The notes: generated from the sequence alone by a model not told the origin. A stretch of DNA of 64,000 bases from an uncultured Vampirovibrio sp. (GCA_910577635.1 CAJTNR010000006.1:26796-90795); one strand, 5' to 3'. Numbered from the stretch's first letter, positions 1 through 8,506 are shown. Translations and numbers: made by a program.

Positions 1-18
1 TAATTTTTCTAACATTTT

Positions 19-1866
19 TTACTCCACAGTTACTGACTTTGCAAGATTCCTCGGCTGATCCACATCTTTTCCCAGATATTCTGCTATATAATAAGCTAAA
101 AGCTGTAATACGACAATATTTATAGCTGGTCCAATCGTTTCAGATCCAAGAGGAATCGTTATTATATCATCAAACAAAGAAGCGTCTTTTTCCTCGATAT
201 AATTGGTTACTCCAATGAGTTTAGCCTGTCTGGCTTTAGCTTCTTCACAGTTTGATAAAACTTTATCATAAACACTTCCTGTATTCAATATTGCAAGAAC
301 AGGCATATTGTTATCAAGCATTGCAATAGGTCCGTGCTTTAACTCCCCTGCACTGTATCCGGTTGCGTTAATATAGCTGATTTCTTTAAGCTTTAGCGCT
401 CCTTCAAGTGCGTTAGGATAGTTAATTCCTCTTGCTATAAAAATAAAATCTTTATAAGAGGAATATTTTTTTGCAATTCTTTGAATATTAGAAGTATTCT
501 CAACAATCGCTTCAATTTTACTTGGAAGCTCAAGCAGTTCTTGTTTTAGGGTTGCAATTTCTTTTTTATACTGCTCAACTTCTTTTTGTTCGTATAAATA
601 AATTGCAAGTAAGTATAAACTTATTAGCTGCGCCATATAGGATTTTGTTGCCGCAACTGAAACTTCAATTCCTGCACTCACAGGGAGCAGACTATCCGCT
701 AAGCGCGCCATTGTTGAATCTGCTCTGTTTGTAATAATTACAACATGGGAATTATCCTGTTTTATTTGTTTTATTGCTGTTATTGTGTCTGCAGTTTCTC
801 CGGATTGGGAAATTCCAATTGCAAGTGTGTTTTTATCTGCAATTGTATCTCTGTATATATATTCACTTGAAGCTTCAACATCCACAGGAATTTTTGCAAA
901 TTTTTCTAAGACATATTTCCCGATTAATCCTGCGTGATAACTTGTTCCACAGGCAATTATCTGAATTCTTTTAATATTTTTGATTTCTTTTTTTGTGAGC
1001 TTAAACTCATCCAAAACAACCTTTTTATCAGCTGATAAGAGTTTTCCTGCAAGCACGTTTCGAACAACATCGCTTTGTTCGTGGATTTCCTTTAACATAA
1101 AGTGTTTATAGCCCATTTTTGATATTGCAACAGCTTCAAAGGGCAGATATTCAATCTTATTTGGAATTAATGTATTTTTTTCATCATAAATTTCAATTGA
1201 ATCCTTTGTTATAACTCCTATTTGATAATCTGATAGATAAATTGCTTTTTTAGTATATTCAATAATAGCCGGAATATCAGAAGCTATAAAGTTTTCCCCT
1301 TGACCAACACCTATTATTAAAGGTGCGTTTCTTTTTGCTACTACTATTCTATCTGGTTCTTCTTTGTGAATAGCACAGAATGCAAATGCCCCTTTAATCT
1401 TTTTAGCAGCGTTTTGCATTGCATTAAGTAAATTTTTGGTTTTTCCATACTCATATGCAATTAAGTGTGCTGCAACTTCTGTATCAGTTTGTGAAGCAAA
1501 AACAGCCCCTTGTTTTTCAAGTTCTTTTTTTAGTTCCTGATAGTTTTCAATTATTCCGTTATGCACTAAAGTCAAATTTTTGCAGTTACAAGTGTGGGGG
1601 TGCGCGTTTTGTGTTGTTGGAAGCCCGTGAGTTGCCCAGCGGATATGGCCTATTCCGATTTTTGATTTAGCACAGATATTCTGTTTTGTTTTTAGAATCT
1701 CAATTAAATTAATCAATTTCCCTGAAGCCTTAAAAACATTGACTTCCTCATTATTCATAAGTGCAACACCAGAAGAATCATAGCCTCTGTATTCCAAATG
1801 AGATAATCCCGAAATTAATATATCACTGGCTGTTTTATCACCAATATATCCAATGATTCCACACAT
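19..1866 (-). CDS. glmS: Glutamine--fructose-6-phosphate aminotransferase (isomerizing)
   Basis: GlmS makes glucosamine-6-phosphate from fructose-6-phosphate and glutamine in the cytoplasm, the first committed step to UDP-GlcNAc for peptidoglycan and LPS. The N-terminus MCGIIGYIG gives the class II amidotransferase Cys1 nucleophile (residues 1 to about 220), followed by two SIS sugar-isomerase domains (about 290-430 and 460-600) and the usual C-terminal tail ending KSVTVE. I chose the ATG at 1866, not the in-frame GTG two codons upstream, because Cys must be residue 2 for processing and GGGAG lies 5 bases before this ATG. Length (615 aa) is normal. No glmS ribozyme is visible in the short leader. 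Confidence 0.97.
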   Translation of the reverse strand: MCGIIGYIGDKTASDILISGLSHLEYRGYDSSGVALMNNEEVNVFKASGKLINLIEILKTKQNICAKSKIGIGHIRWATHGLPTTQNAHPHTCNCKNLTLVHNGIIENYQELKKELEKQGAVFASQTDTEVAAHLIAYEYGKTKNLLNAMQNAAKKIKGAFAFCAIHKEEPDRIVVAKRNAPLIIGVGQGENFIASDIPAIIEYTKKAIYLSDYQIGVITKDSIEIYDEKNTLIPNKIEYLPFEAVAISKMGYKHFMLKEIHEQSDVVRNVLAGKLLSADKKVVLDEFKLTKKEIKNIKRIQIIACGTSYHAGLIGKYVLEKFAKIPVDVEASSEYIYRDTIADKNTLAIGISQSGETADTITAIKQIKQDNSHVVIITNRADSTMARLADSLLPVSAGIEVSVAATKSYMAQLISLYLLAIYLYEQKEVEQYKKEIATLKQELLELPSKIEAIVENTSNIQRIAKKYSSYKDFIFIARGINYPNALEGALKLKEISYINATGYSAGELKHGPIAMLDNNMPVLAILNTGSVYDKVLSNCEEAKARQAKLIGVTNYIEEKDASLFDDIITIPLGSETIGPAINIVVLQLLAYYIAEYLGKDVDQPRNLAKSVTVE

Positions 1867-1933
1867 AAACACTCCCTGTTTTTAATTTTATATTAATTTT
1901 AATACGTAAATTAATTTATTTCAAATAAAGATT

Positions 1934-2581
1934 TTATAAATTAAATTCATAGCTTAAATCTTTGTATCTTACTTTTATAGGATAATTTCCCGGATCTTCG
2001 AAGAAGAAGTAGAAATACTGGCTTTTTCTTGGACTTATTGTAGATGAAACCTTAATTGAGTGGTTTAGAATCTGATTTCCCATCTGTTCAATTCTTGAAA
2101 ACGCGCTTTTGTTGGTTTCCTGTGCGCTGTTTTGGACCATGGTCTGGTTAAAATCATTATAATTAGTGCTCATTCCTGTCATTGTAGTTAAAGTCGAGCT
2201 CATTGCACCTAAAGCTGCCATGGAGCTTGCTTCTTGGGTTTGGAAGATATTGAGATAATTAGAACTTGTTATAAAAAGCAGTTCTTTATTTGGGTCTGCT
2301 ATTCTTAAGTCTTCAACCCGAAAAACATAAGGAGTTTCATAAGACAGGTTCTCAACCTGAACAAACAATGCAAGAATCTCAGCCACAGGGGTTTTTGATA
2401 TTCCAATTTTAAAATTAGTATTATCAAGCGTTTTTTTGTATGTGTTAAAAACAAACTCTTCCTGGGTTTTTATGGTTTGAATGTTGTTTTCATCAAAATC
2501 TTCACCAATATAGTTAAGTGTTGCACATCCAGTTAATAATAGCGCTATTAAAGACAGCAATAAAAATTTTATAGTGTTCAT
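1934..2581 (-). CDS. Predicted lipoprotein of unknown function
   Basis: I do not recognise this 215-aa protein. It begins with a lipoprotein signal: MNTIKF, a hydrophobic run, then the lipobox LTGC with the lipidated Cys at residue 19. The mature part is soluble-looking, with a Ser/Thr/Met/Ala-rich stretch around residues 110-150 and a beta-rich C-terminus with aromatic residues (YFYFFFEDPGNYPIKVRY). It is presumably anchored in the inner or outer membrane facing the periplasm. It stands alone, reads left away from groES, and sits about 70 bp upstream of glmS in the same direction, so co-transcription is possible. Confidence 0.75.
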   Translation of the reverse strand: MNTIKFLLLSLIALLLTGCATLNYIGEDFDENNIQTIKTQEEFVFNTYKKTLDNTNFKIGISKTPVAEILALFVQVENLSYETPYVFRVEDLRIADPNKELLFITSSNYLNIFQTQEASSMAALGAMSSTLTTMTGMSTNYNDFNQTMVQNSAQETNKSAFSRIEQMGNQILNHSIKVSSTISPRKSQYFYFFFEDPGNYPIKVRYKDLSYEFNL

Positions 2582-2730
2582 TTAATAAATTATATTGTCT
2601 GATACTGACTTAGTCAAGTTATTAAGCAGCTAAAAAAGTAAAATATTAATTTTTTGTTAATATAATTAATAATTAAAATTTTTTCTTATATTATAGTATT
2701 GTCAAATAAAAATAATGAACGGAGGATATT

Positions 2731-3015
2731 ATGATTAAACCTTTAGCAGACAGAATTGTAATTAAAGTTATTGATGATGTTCAACAAACATCTGGAGGAA
2801 TTTTTATTCCTGATAGCGCTAAAGAAAAACCCCAAAAAGGCGAAGTTGTAGCTGTTGGTGCAGGTAAAACAATGGATTCAGGCGAAAAAGAACCAATGGA
2901 AGTAAAAGTTGGAGATGTTGTTTTATTTGCTAAGTATTCAGGAACAGATGTAAAAATTAATGATGTTGAATACAAAATTATAAGCGTAAAAGACGCTTTG
3001 GCAATTATTGAGTAA
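2731..3015 (+). CDS. groS: Co-chaperonin GroES
   Basis: GroES is the 10-kDa lid of the GroEL folding chamber. The 94-aa sequence has the family start (KPLADRIVIKVIDD), the mobile-loop region (QQTSGGIFIPDSAKEKPQ) and the conserved GDVVLFAKYSGT segment. A strong GGAGG ribosome site lies 5-9 bases before the ATG. groEL follows after 23 bp with its own ribosome site, forming the standard groESL operon. I looked for a CIRCE inverted repeat in the AT-rich upstream region and did not see one, so HrcA control is not supported by the sequence. Confidence 0.97.
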   Translation: MIKPLADRIVIKVIDDVQQTSGGIFIPDSAKEKPQKGEVVAVGAGKTMDSGEKEPMEVKVGDVVLFAKYSGTDVKINDVEYKIISVKDALAIIE

Positions 3016-3038
3016 TTAATTGAGGAAGGAAAATAACC

Positions 3039-4691
3039 ATGGCAAAAAAAGTAGTATTTGATACAACCGCAAGAGAAAGCTTGCTAAAAGGCGTGAATGC
3101 GGTAGCTGATGCGGTAAAGGTAACTTTAGGACCTAAGGGCCGCAATGTAATTATTGAAAAAAAATTCGGAAGTCCGCAGATTGTAAATGATGGTGTTACA
3201 ATCGCTAAAGAAATTGAGCTTAAAGACGGATTAGAAAATGCAGGAGCTCAATTATTAAAAGATGTTTCTTCCAAAACAAACGATGTTGCAGGGGATGGAA
3301 CTACAACAGCAAGTGTTCTGGCTCAGGCAATTTTTAAAGAAGGAATTAAAAACCTAACAGCAGGTGCTAATCCAATGGGAATTAAACGAGGAATTGCACT
3401 TGCAGTTAAGAGTGCTCAAGCTGAAATTAAAAAAATGTCTAAATCCGTTGATTCTAAAGAGATGAGAGCTCAGGTTGCTGCAATTTCAGCCGGCAATGAT
3501 AAATTTATCGGTGATTTAATCGCAGATTGCATGGAAGTTGTAGGAACAGACGGTGTTATTACTGTTGAAGAATCTAAGACTTTTGGAACTGATAAAAAAA
3601 TCGTTGAAGGCATGCAGTTTGATAAAGGCTATATCTCTCCCTACTTTATAACTGATGCTGAGCGCATGGAAGCAGTTTTAGAGGATGCTTATGTTCTTTG
3701 TGTAAATAAAAAAATTAACTTAATTGCTGATTTAGTACCTATTCTAGAACAAGTAGCAAGAGATGGCAAATCATTGTTATTAATCGCAGAAGATGTTGAA
3801 GGTGAAGCACTTGCAACATTGGTAGTTAATACAATGAGAAAAGTTCTAAGAGCAGTTGCAGTTAAAGCTCCTGGTTTTGGAGATAGAAGAAAAGCAATGT
3901 TAGAAGATATCGCTATTCTAACCGGCGGTCAAATGTTTACTGAAGAACTTGGTATTAAACTAGAAAACGTGACAGTTCAAATGCTTGGAAGAGCAAAACG
4001 AGTTACAGTTACTAAAGACGAAACTACCATTGTAGTTGGTGATGAAACTAAAGCAGCAGTTGAAGAACGTGTTCATTTAATTAAAAAACAACTTGAAGCA
4101 AGTGATAGTGAATACGATAAAGAAAAACTTCAAGAAAGAATCGCAAAACTATCTGGTGGTGTTGCAGTTATTGAAGTAGGTGCAGCAAGTGAAGTTGAAC
4201 TTAAAGAATCAAAACTAAGAATTGAAGATGCACTTAACGCTACACGTGCTGCTCAAGAAGAAGGAATTGTTCCAGGCGGCGGTGTTGCACTATTAAGAGT
4301 TCAACAAGTATTGCAAAAAGAACTTGAATCTAAAACATTCAATAACGATGATGAAAAAACCGGTTTCAAGATTCTAACTGCAGCTCTTGATATTCCTGTT
4401 ATTGCAATTGCTAACAACGCAGGAGCAAAAGGCGAAGTTGTTGTTGATGCAATAAGAAAAGAAAACGGCGCATATGGTTATGATGCTATGGCTAATAAAT
4501 ATGTTGATATGTTTGAATCAGGAATTGTTGACCCTGCCAAGGTTACAAGAAGCGCGCTTGAAAACGCAGCTTCCGTTGCTTCAATGTTATTAACAACAGA
4601 AGCAGCAGTTGTTGAAATTCCTGAAGAAAAAGCTCCTGAAATGCCTATGGGCGGCGGTATGCCAGGCATGGGCGGCATGGGTATGATGTAA
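3039..4691 (+). CDS. groL: Chaperonin GroEL
   Basis: GroEL is the 60-kDa ATP-driven chaperonin forming a double heptamer that folds cytosolic proteins. The 550-aa protein has the ATP-binding motif GDGTTTAS near residue 87, the conserved VTLGPKGRNV segment near residue 27, and a Gly/Met-rich tail (GGMPGMGGMGMM), all typical. A GAGGAAGG ribosome site precedes the ATG. It is the second and last gene of the groESL operon, and a clear terminator hairpin follows 22 bp after the stop. Confidence 0.98.
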   Translation: MAKKVVFDTTARESLLKGVNAVADAVKVTLGPKGRNVIIEKKFGSPQIVNDGVTIAKEIELKDGLENAGAQLLKDVSSKTNDVAGDGTTTASVLAQAIFKEGIKNLTAGANPMGIKRGIALAVKSAQAEIKKMSKSVDSKEMRAQVAAISAGNDKFIGDLIADCMEVVGTDGVITVEESKTFGTDKKIVEGMQFDKGYISPYFITDAERMEAVLEDAYVLCVNKKINLIADLVPILEQVARDGKSLLLIAEDVEGEALATLVVNTMRKVLRAVAVKAPGFGDRRKAMLEDIAILTGGQMFTEELGIKLENVTVQMLGRAKRVTVTKDETTIVVGDETKAAVEERVHLIKKQLEASDSEYDKEKLQERIAKLSGGVAVIEVGAASEVELKESKLRIEDALNATRAAQEEGIVPGGGVALLRVQQVLQKELESKTFNNDDEKTGFKILTAALDIPVIAIANNAGAKGEVVVDAIRKENGAYGYDAMANKYVDMFESGIVDPAKVTRSALENAASVASMLLTTEAAVVEIPEEKAPEMPMGGGMPGMGGMGMM

Positions 4692-4713
4692 GAAAAACTT
4701 CCAATCCTTATAT

Positions 4714-4746
4714 AAAACCGAAGCGCATTGCTTCGGTTTTTTTAAT
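4714..4746 (+). terminator. Rho-independent terminator of groESL
   Basis: A GC-containing stem (ACCGAAGC, 5-base loop, GCTTCGGT) flanked by A and T tracts is followed by a run of T residues. It begins 22 bp after the groEL stop codon. Confidence 0.9.
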
Positions 4747-4795
4747 TTTTTTAGTTGTGTTATTATAAAATTATAATTAATTTAGGAAATTTTAT

Positions 4796-5380
4796 ATGAA
4801 AAAAAAATTTTTAATCTTAAGCACAATTGCTGCAATAGTTCTTGGTTCTTTGTTTTTTATTTACAAGCCTGAAAAAAATACCGCACAAGTTGATGTTTTA
4901 TCACAAATCGACAACTACCAGCAAAGATACTTTACAATTATAAAAAGAAATGACCTTTTTGTGGATTCAGAAAAATATTCAAAACAAGATAGAAAAGATT
5001 TGGATAAGCTCTATAAAGAAGTCATAAAACAAATTGATTCTAATAATATTTATTACAAAAAATATAAACAAAACGAACACGAATATGAAAATCCTAAGGT
5101 TGAACTTGAAACAACAGTGCAAATGGATAATTATGCTATAGCGCATTATAAAAAAGTTGATAGTTTATTAAATGAAGTTTATAAAGAGGTTAAGACAAAG
5201 ATTTCCCCTCAGGAATTTGAGAAACTAAAAGCAAGTGAGAAAAAATGGATTAAGGAAGTTGAGGATTATTACGAGGTTTTTGAATCCCAAGAATTTGGAA
5301 CTATTGGAACTGTAATTTATTATGGTTATCAAATTGATATGAGAGAATTTAGAACTCTTCTTCTTATGCTTTATTTATAA
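4796..5380 (+). CDS. Secreted LprI/DUF1311-like protein
   Basis: This 194-aa protein has an N-terminal hydrophobic segment (residues 5-23), so it is exported or membrane-anchored. The C-terminal part (about 110-165) resembles the LprI/DUF1311 domain: a helix LLNEVYKEVKTK, then a helix with LKASEKKWIKEVEDYY, matching the family pattern of a short linker and a W(I/L)xxR/K signature. Some DUF1311 proteins are lysozyme inhibitors, but the family is broad and the usual cysteines are missing here. A second, shorter member is at 36875-37222. It stands alone between groESL and the accessory region. Confidence 0.6.
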   Translation: MKKKFLILSTIAAIVLGSLFFIYKPEKNTAQVDVLSQIDNYQQRYFTIIKRNDLFVDSEKYSKQDRKDLDKLYKEVIKQIDSNNIYYKKYKQNEHEYENPKVELETTVQMDNYAIAHYKKVDSLLNEVYKEVKTKISPQEFEKLKASEKKWIKEVEDYYEVFESQEFGTIGTVIYYGYQIDMREFRTLLLMLYL

Positions 5381-5446
5381 GTTATAAAGCTTTGAAAATT
5401 GTACAGTTGTCCAAATTTCAAATTTTTTACAAATCTTTACAAAATC

Positions 5447-5477
5447 CTTGAAATCATGATAGGGTCATGATTTCAAG
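5447..5477. repeat. Perfect 13-bp inverted repeat
   Basis: Arms CTTGAAATCATGA and TCATGATTTCAAG flank the 5-base loop TAGGG. No T tract follows, so it is not a standard terminator. It lies at the start of the accessory region, about 120 bp upstream of the lipase-like gene. Two copies of the string ACCCTTTTAAAAT follow within the next 65 bp. It could be an operator or an element end. Confidence 0.6.
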
Positions 5478-5594
5478 CACCCTAAACCCTTTTAAAATCA
5501 ACCTTTTTTTCATTCCTACCCTTTAAAACCCTTTTAAAATGTGCTATTTTGGAATATATGTTCCCCTAAAAAAGCTCATAGAAAGGAGTAGCAA

Positions 5595-6785
5595 ATGATT
5601 TGGAACGAACAAGACCACCCAAGGGATGAGGATGGAAAATTTACATTTAAAGACGGAGGAGGATCAAGTAGTGTTCAAAAGGATACATCCAATCCTAAAA
5701 ATTTACTTAATGGTTATGTGCAAGAAGACGTATTCAATAACATAACAGATGAATTGTCATCTAAAAACACATCTAAACTCCAAAATGAAAACCCCCACCT
5801 TGATGTATTGTATGAAAATACAATAAAACAGCAAAAGGCTGATATAGAAAAACAAAGAATAAAAGATGAATTGTTAGATATTCTTGGAAACAAAGCAACC
5901 AGCACGGATATTTTATACGGAGATGAACAATCCTTAAGAAAAAAGATAAAAGAATACGGCTTAAAACCTTTTTCAAAAGATAAACAACAACACGAAATCT
6001 TAAGACAACTATCCATCTATTCATACGATAACGGACATCAAGCTATCCCAAAAGGATATGAAAGAGTAGGTCATTTTGAAAGCAAAAACAACGGTTTTGA
6101 CTGTGTTGTTGTGAAGAATGATTCTAAAAAACAAATAGTTATTGCATTTAGAGGCATGGAACCCATACGAGATGTGCCCTCAACGGTAAGGACATGGATT
6201 TTTAACTATACTTCCCAGCAAAAATCAGCAGAAGCAGTTTATGAAAAAATCAAACAAGACCCAAGATTCAAGGGTTATGAAATTCAAACAACGGGTCAGT
6301 CATTAGGAGGATACCTGGCTCAATATATTGCAGCAAAAAATAATCTAAAATCCGCAACATTTAATGCTTTTCGCGGTACTAAAGAAGCATTAAGAAAAGA
6401 AGCAACTAATAGCTTCCAAACTAAAATAATTCATCCGCATAATATTGTTAATTATAGAAACAAGGAGGACTTTTTGACCAACTGGGCTCATGGTAATGAT
6501 GTAGGTTTATCATTAGAAACAGATGCGCAAATTAGAACAAAATCTTTGAATAAATTTGAAGAACCTCATATGTCTGAAAACATGGGTGATTTGGATACTG
6601 CAAGAGTAAAGAATCATAATTACCCTAATTATGCAAATGCTGATGATAATTTTTTTGGCAAGATATTTTTAGGAAAATTCCAAAATTTTATGCATGATAT
6701 ATCAAATTTTAAAATCCAAGCCATCAAACAAAAAATAAAGGAAATAAATAATAATTATCGAAAAAATCGAGATAACTTTATATAG
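5595..6785 (+). CDS. Lipase-fold (class 3/DUF2974-like) protein with phage-type N-terminus, candidate toxin
   Basis: The 396-aa product starts WNEQDHPRDEDGKFTFKDGG, a motif I associate with phage head-morphogenesis and prophage-linked toxin proteins. Residues about 130-345 look like an alpha/beta-hydrolase of the class 3 lipase type: an oxyanion-loop segment VIAFRGMEP, the nucleophile elbow TGQSLGG (Ser236), then plausible Asp292 (NKEDF) and His341 (KNHNY). There is no signal peptide or membrane segment. AAAGGAG precedes the ATG. The last 20 or so codons read through sequence that on the other strand is a broken copy of the neighbouring membrane-protein gene, so the C-terminus is probably not original. 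A role as a lipolytic toxin is inference from motif and neighbours. Confidence 0.7.
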   Translation: MIWNEQDHPRDEDGKFTFKDGGGSSSVQKDTSNPKNLLNGYVQEDVFNNITDELSSKNTSKLQNENPHLDVLYENTIKQQKADIEKQRIKDELLDILGNKATSTDILYGDEQSLRKKIKEYGLKPFSKDKQQHEILRQLSIYSYDNGHQAIPKGYERVGHFESKNNGFDCVVVKNDSKKQIVIAFRGMEPIRDVPSTVRTWIFNYTSQQKSAEAVYEKIKQDPRFKGYEIQTTGQSLGGYLAQYIAAKNNLKSATFNAFRGTKEALRKEATNSFQTKIIHPHNIVNYRNKEDFLTNWAHGNDVGLSLETDAQIRTKSLNKFEEPHMSENMGDLDTARVKNHNYPNYANADDNFFGKIFLGKFQNFMHDISNFKIQAIKQKIKEINNNYRKNRDNFI

Positions 6786-6829
6786 TCCACTTTTAATTAT
6801 AGGGTTATCTTTCATTACTTTATTCTTTA
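6702..6829 (-). pseudogene. Broken 3' fragment of the three-helix membrane-protein gene (copy A)
   Basis: On the minus strand this stretch encodes NKVMKDNPIIKSGLYKVIS followed by a hydrophobic tail. This is the conserved C-terminal third of the four intact paralogues at 6898-8896, with no N-terminal part. It overlaps the end of the lipase-like gene in antisense. Upstream it is cut off by a short transposase-like scar. Confidence 0.65.
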
Positions 6830-6999
6830 TTTGATAGTAGTATTTGCAAAGGTAATGCCTAGTCTTTCTTTAGGTCGATGCTGGAGCAAAATTATACTTA
6901 AATAAGTATCCCAAGCCGGTTAAGTAAAAAAATAGCAAACAAAAAATAGTGAAAACAAATAATAATTATCGAAAATATTGAGATAACCCTGTATAGTCC
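6752..6999. repeat. 248-bp direct repeat, left copy
   Basis: This segment reads identically to 7906-8153 (offset 1154 bp); the first mismatch is A at 7000 versus G at 8154. It carries a broken membrane-protein 3' end, the IS scar and the 3' part of an intact paralogue, so it records a recent duplication or gene conversion. Confidence 0.85.
6827..6886 (-). mobile_element. Short scar of a transposase 3' end (IS30-like), copy 1
   Basis: The minus strand encodes LQHRPKERLGITFANTTIK and then a stop. The HRPKERLG string resembles the conserved NxRPRKxLGxxTP motif near the C-terminus of IS30-type DDE transposases. Only about 60 bp remain. The same scar is repeated at 7981-8040. Confidence 0.4.
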
Positions 7000-7269
7000 A
7001 CTTTTAATTATGGGGTTATCTTTCATTACTTTATTCTTTTTAGTTTCAATGATAAAAATAATGTGGCAGATAAGGTAAACAAAAAAGTTATAGAAAAGTG
7101 TTATAAACAGTAGAAAAAAACAACTCATTGCTGCTTCATATGGATGTTTGGATGCATATGCAAATAAAAAAGTAAGCCATGATGCTGAAATTAAGTTATA
7201 AATATGTACTACTAAAGTAGCGTGTTTGTTGTACAGATCTTCCCATAAGAATTTGATGAGCTTTTTCAT
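6898..7269 (-). CDS. Three-helix small membrane protein, candidate immunity protein (paralogue 1)
   Basis: I know no family for this 123-aa protein. It has a cytosolic start MKKLIKFLWEDLYNK and three likely membrane helices (about 18-40, 46-73, 94-117), with a conserved charged loop IETKKNKVMKDNPIIKSGLY before the third. It is one of four intact tandem paralogues. The ATG at 7269 was chosen because it aligns with the start of paralogue 4; the open frame extends 13 codons further up. TGCTAGAAT just before the ATG looks like an extended -10 element and there is no Shine-Dalgarno, so a leaderless message is possible. It reads toward the lipase-like gene. A role as immunity protein is inferred from context only. 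Confidence 0.65.
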   Translation of the reverse strand: MKKLIKFLWEDLYNKHATLVVHIYNLISASWLTFLFAYASKHPYEAAMSCFFLLFITLFYNFFVYLICHIIFIIETKKNKVMKDNPIIKSGLYRVISIFSIIIICFHYFLFAIFLLNRLGILI

Positions 7270-7348
7270 AATTTCTATTCTAGCATTGAAGCTAAAATAC
7301 AACAACATTATATATATCTATGTTTTCTAAAAGCTTTGAGTAAATTGT

Positions 7349-7389
7349 AAAATTTTATGCATGATATATCAAATTTTAAAATCCAAGCC
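7349..7389 (+). repeat. 41-bp copy of the 3' end of the lipase-like gene
   Basis: Bases 7349-7389 are identical to 6682-6722 inside the lipase-like gene. In frame they encode NFMHDISNFKIQA and then run on as DQEKHMREK and a stop, which is likely the original lipase C-terminus. The duplicated unit therefore included the lipase tail as well as the membrane-protein gene. Confidence 0.8.
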
Positions 7390-7753
7390 GACCAAGAAAA
7401 ACACATGCGAGAAAAATAGCAAACAAAAAATAGTGAAAACAAATAATAATTATTGCAAATATTGAGATAACCCTGTATAGTCCACTTTTAATTATGGGGT
7501 TATCTTTCATTACTTTATTCTTTTTAGTTTCAATGATAAAAATAATGTGGCAGATAAGGTAAACAAAAAAGTTATAGAAAAGTGTTATAAATAGTAGAAA
7601 AACAGAACTCATTCCTGCATCATATGGGTATTTGTGCATAAATACAAATAAAAAAGTAAGCCATGATGCTGAAATTAAGTTATAAATATGTACTACTAAA
7701 GTAGCGTGTTTGTTGTACAGATCTTCCCATAAGAATTTGATGAGCTTTTTCAT
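7376..7753 (-). CDS. Three-helix small membrane protein, candidate immunity protein (paralogue 2)
   Basis: This 125-aa paralogue is nearly identical to paralogue 1 at both ends but differs in the loop between helices 1 and 2 (FVFMHKYPYDAGMSSVF instead of FAYASKHPYEAAMSCFF). Its C-terminus is LACVFLGRLGF. The stop codon lies within the 41-bp copy of the lipase tail, so here the ancestral arrangement of two convergent genes overlapping at their 3' ends is preserved. The ATG at 7753 was chosen by alignment with paralogue 4. The same extended -10-like TGCTAGAAT lies just upstream. Confidence 0.65.
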   Translation of the reverse strand: MKKLIKFLWEDLYNKHATLVVHIYNLISASWLTFLFVFMHKYPYDAGMSSVFLLFITLFYNFFVYLICHIIFIIETKKNKVMKDNPIIKSGLYRVISIFAIIIICFHYFLFAIFLACVFLGRLGF

Positions 7754-7822
7754 AATTTCTATTCTAGCATTGAAGCTAAAATACAACAACATTATATATA
7801 TCTATGTTTTCTAAAAATATAT

Positions 7823-7982
7823 TTATCTGAAAAAAACCATTGTACATTGAAAAGATAAAAAGAATATAAATAAAACTACAAACATTATATAGTGAATGCA
7901 AGCTATAATTATCGAAAAAATCGAGATAACTTTATATAGTCCACTTTTAATTATAGGGTTATCTTTCATTACTTTATTCTTT
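7823..7982 (-). pseudogene. Broken 3' fragment of the three-helix membrane-protein gene (copy B)
   Basis: The segment is the C-terminal third of a paralogue-4-type gene; bases 7831-7982 match 8515-8666 without a mismatch that I can see. The N-terminal two thirds are missing, replaced by the transposase-like scar at 7981-8040. Confidence 0.65.
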
Positions 7983-8153
7983 ATTTGATAGTAGTATTTG
8001 CAAAGGTAATGCCTAGTCTTTCTTTAGGTCGATGCTGGAGCAAAATTATACTTAAATAAGTATCCCAAGCCGGTTAAGTAAAAAAATAGCAAACAAAAAA
8101 TAGTGAAAACAAATAATAATTATCGAAAATATTGAGATAACCCTGTATAGTCC
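7906..8153. repeat. 248-bp direct repeat, right copy
   Basis: Identical to 6752-6999. See that entry for content. Confidence 0.85.
7981..8040 (-). mobile_element. Short scar of a transposase 3' end (IS30-like), copy 2
   Basis: This is an identical duplicate of the scar at 6827-6886, carried inside the 248-bp direct repeat. It encodes the same HRPKERLG-containing tail. Confidence 0.4.
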
Positions 8154-8423
8154 GCTTTTAATTATAGGGTTATCTTTCATTACTTTATTCTTTTTAGTTT
8201 CAATGATAAAAACAATGTGGCAGATAAGGTAAACAAAAAAGTTAAGGATAATCGTTAGAAGTAACGCAGCAAGATAGCCCATTCCAACTTCATATGAATG
8301 TTTGGATGTATATACAGTAAAACAAGTAAACCATGTTGTTGAAATTATGTTGTAAATATTCACAATCATAATAGAGCGCTTGTTGTACAGGTCTTCCCAT
8401 AAGAATTTGATTGGTTTTTTCAT
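8052..8423 (-). CDS. Three-helix small membrane protein, candidate immunity protein (paralogue 3)
   Basis: This 123-aa paralogue shares the C-terminal half of paralogue 1 exactly (through LLNRLGILI) but its N-terminal half resembles paralogue 4 (RSIMIVNIYNIIS). The helix 1-2 region is different again (TTWFTCFTVYTSKHSYEVGMGYLAALL). It is thus a mosaic, as expected after recombination between copies. Three membrane helices are predicted in the same places. The ATG at 8423 aligns with paralogue 4; an open frame extends 13 codons upstream. Confidence 0.65.
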   Translation of the reverse strand: MKKPIKFLWEDLYNKRSIMIVNIYNIISTTWFTCFTVYTSKHSYEVGMGYLAALLLTIILNFFVYLICHIVFIIETKKNKVMKDNPIIKSGLYRVISIFSIIIICFHYFLFAIFLLNRLGILI

Positions 8424-8506
8424 AAATTTTATTCTAGCATTAAACCAGAAACACAACAACATTATATATCCATATTTTTTAAAAGTATGGATTTGTACAT
8501 AGCAAT

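Noticed and set aside
19..1866. Plus-strand open frames at 522-734, 774-974 and 1455-1670
   Set aside because: Hydrophobic antisense shadows of glmS without ribosome sites.
1867..1933. glmS ribozyme in the glmS leader
   Set aside because: Only about 67 bp separate the genes, too short for the ribozyme, and no conserved core is visible.
2582..2730. CIRCE operator before groES
   Set aside because: No TTAGCACTC-N9-GAGTGCTAA-like inverted repeat is present in the gap.
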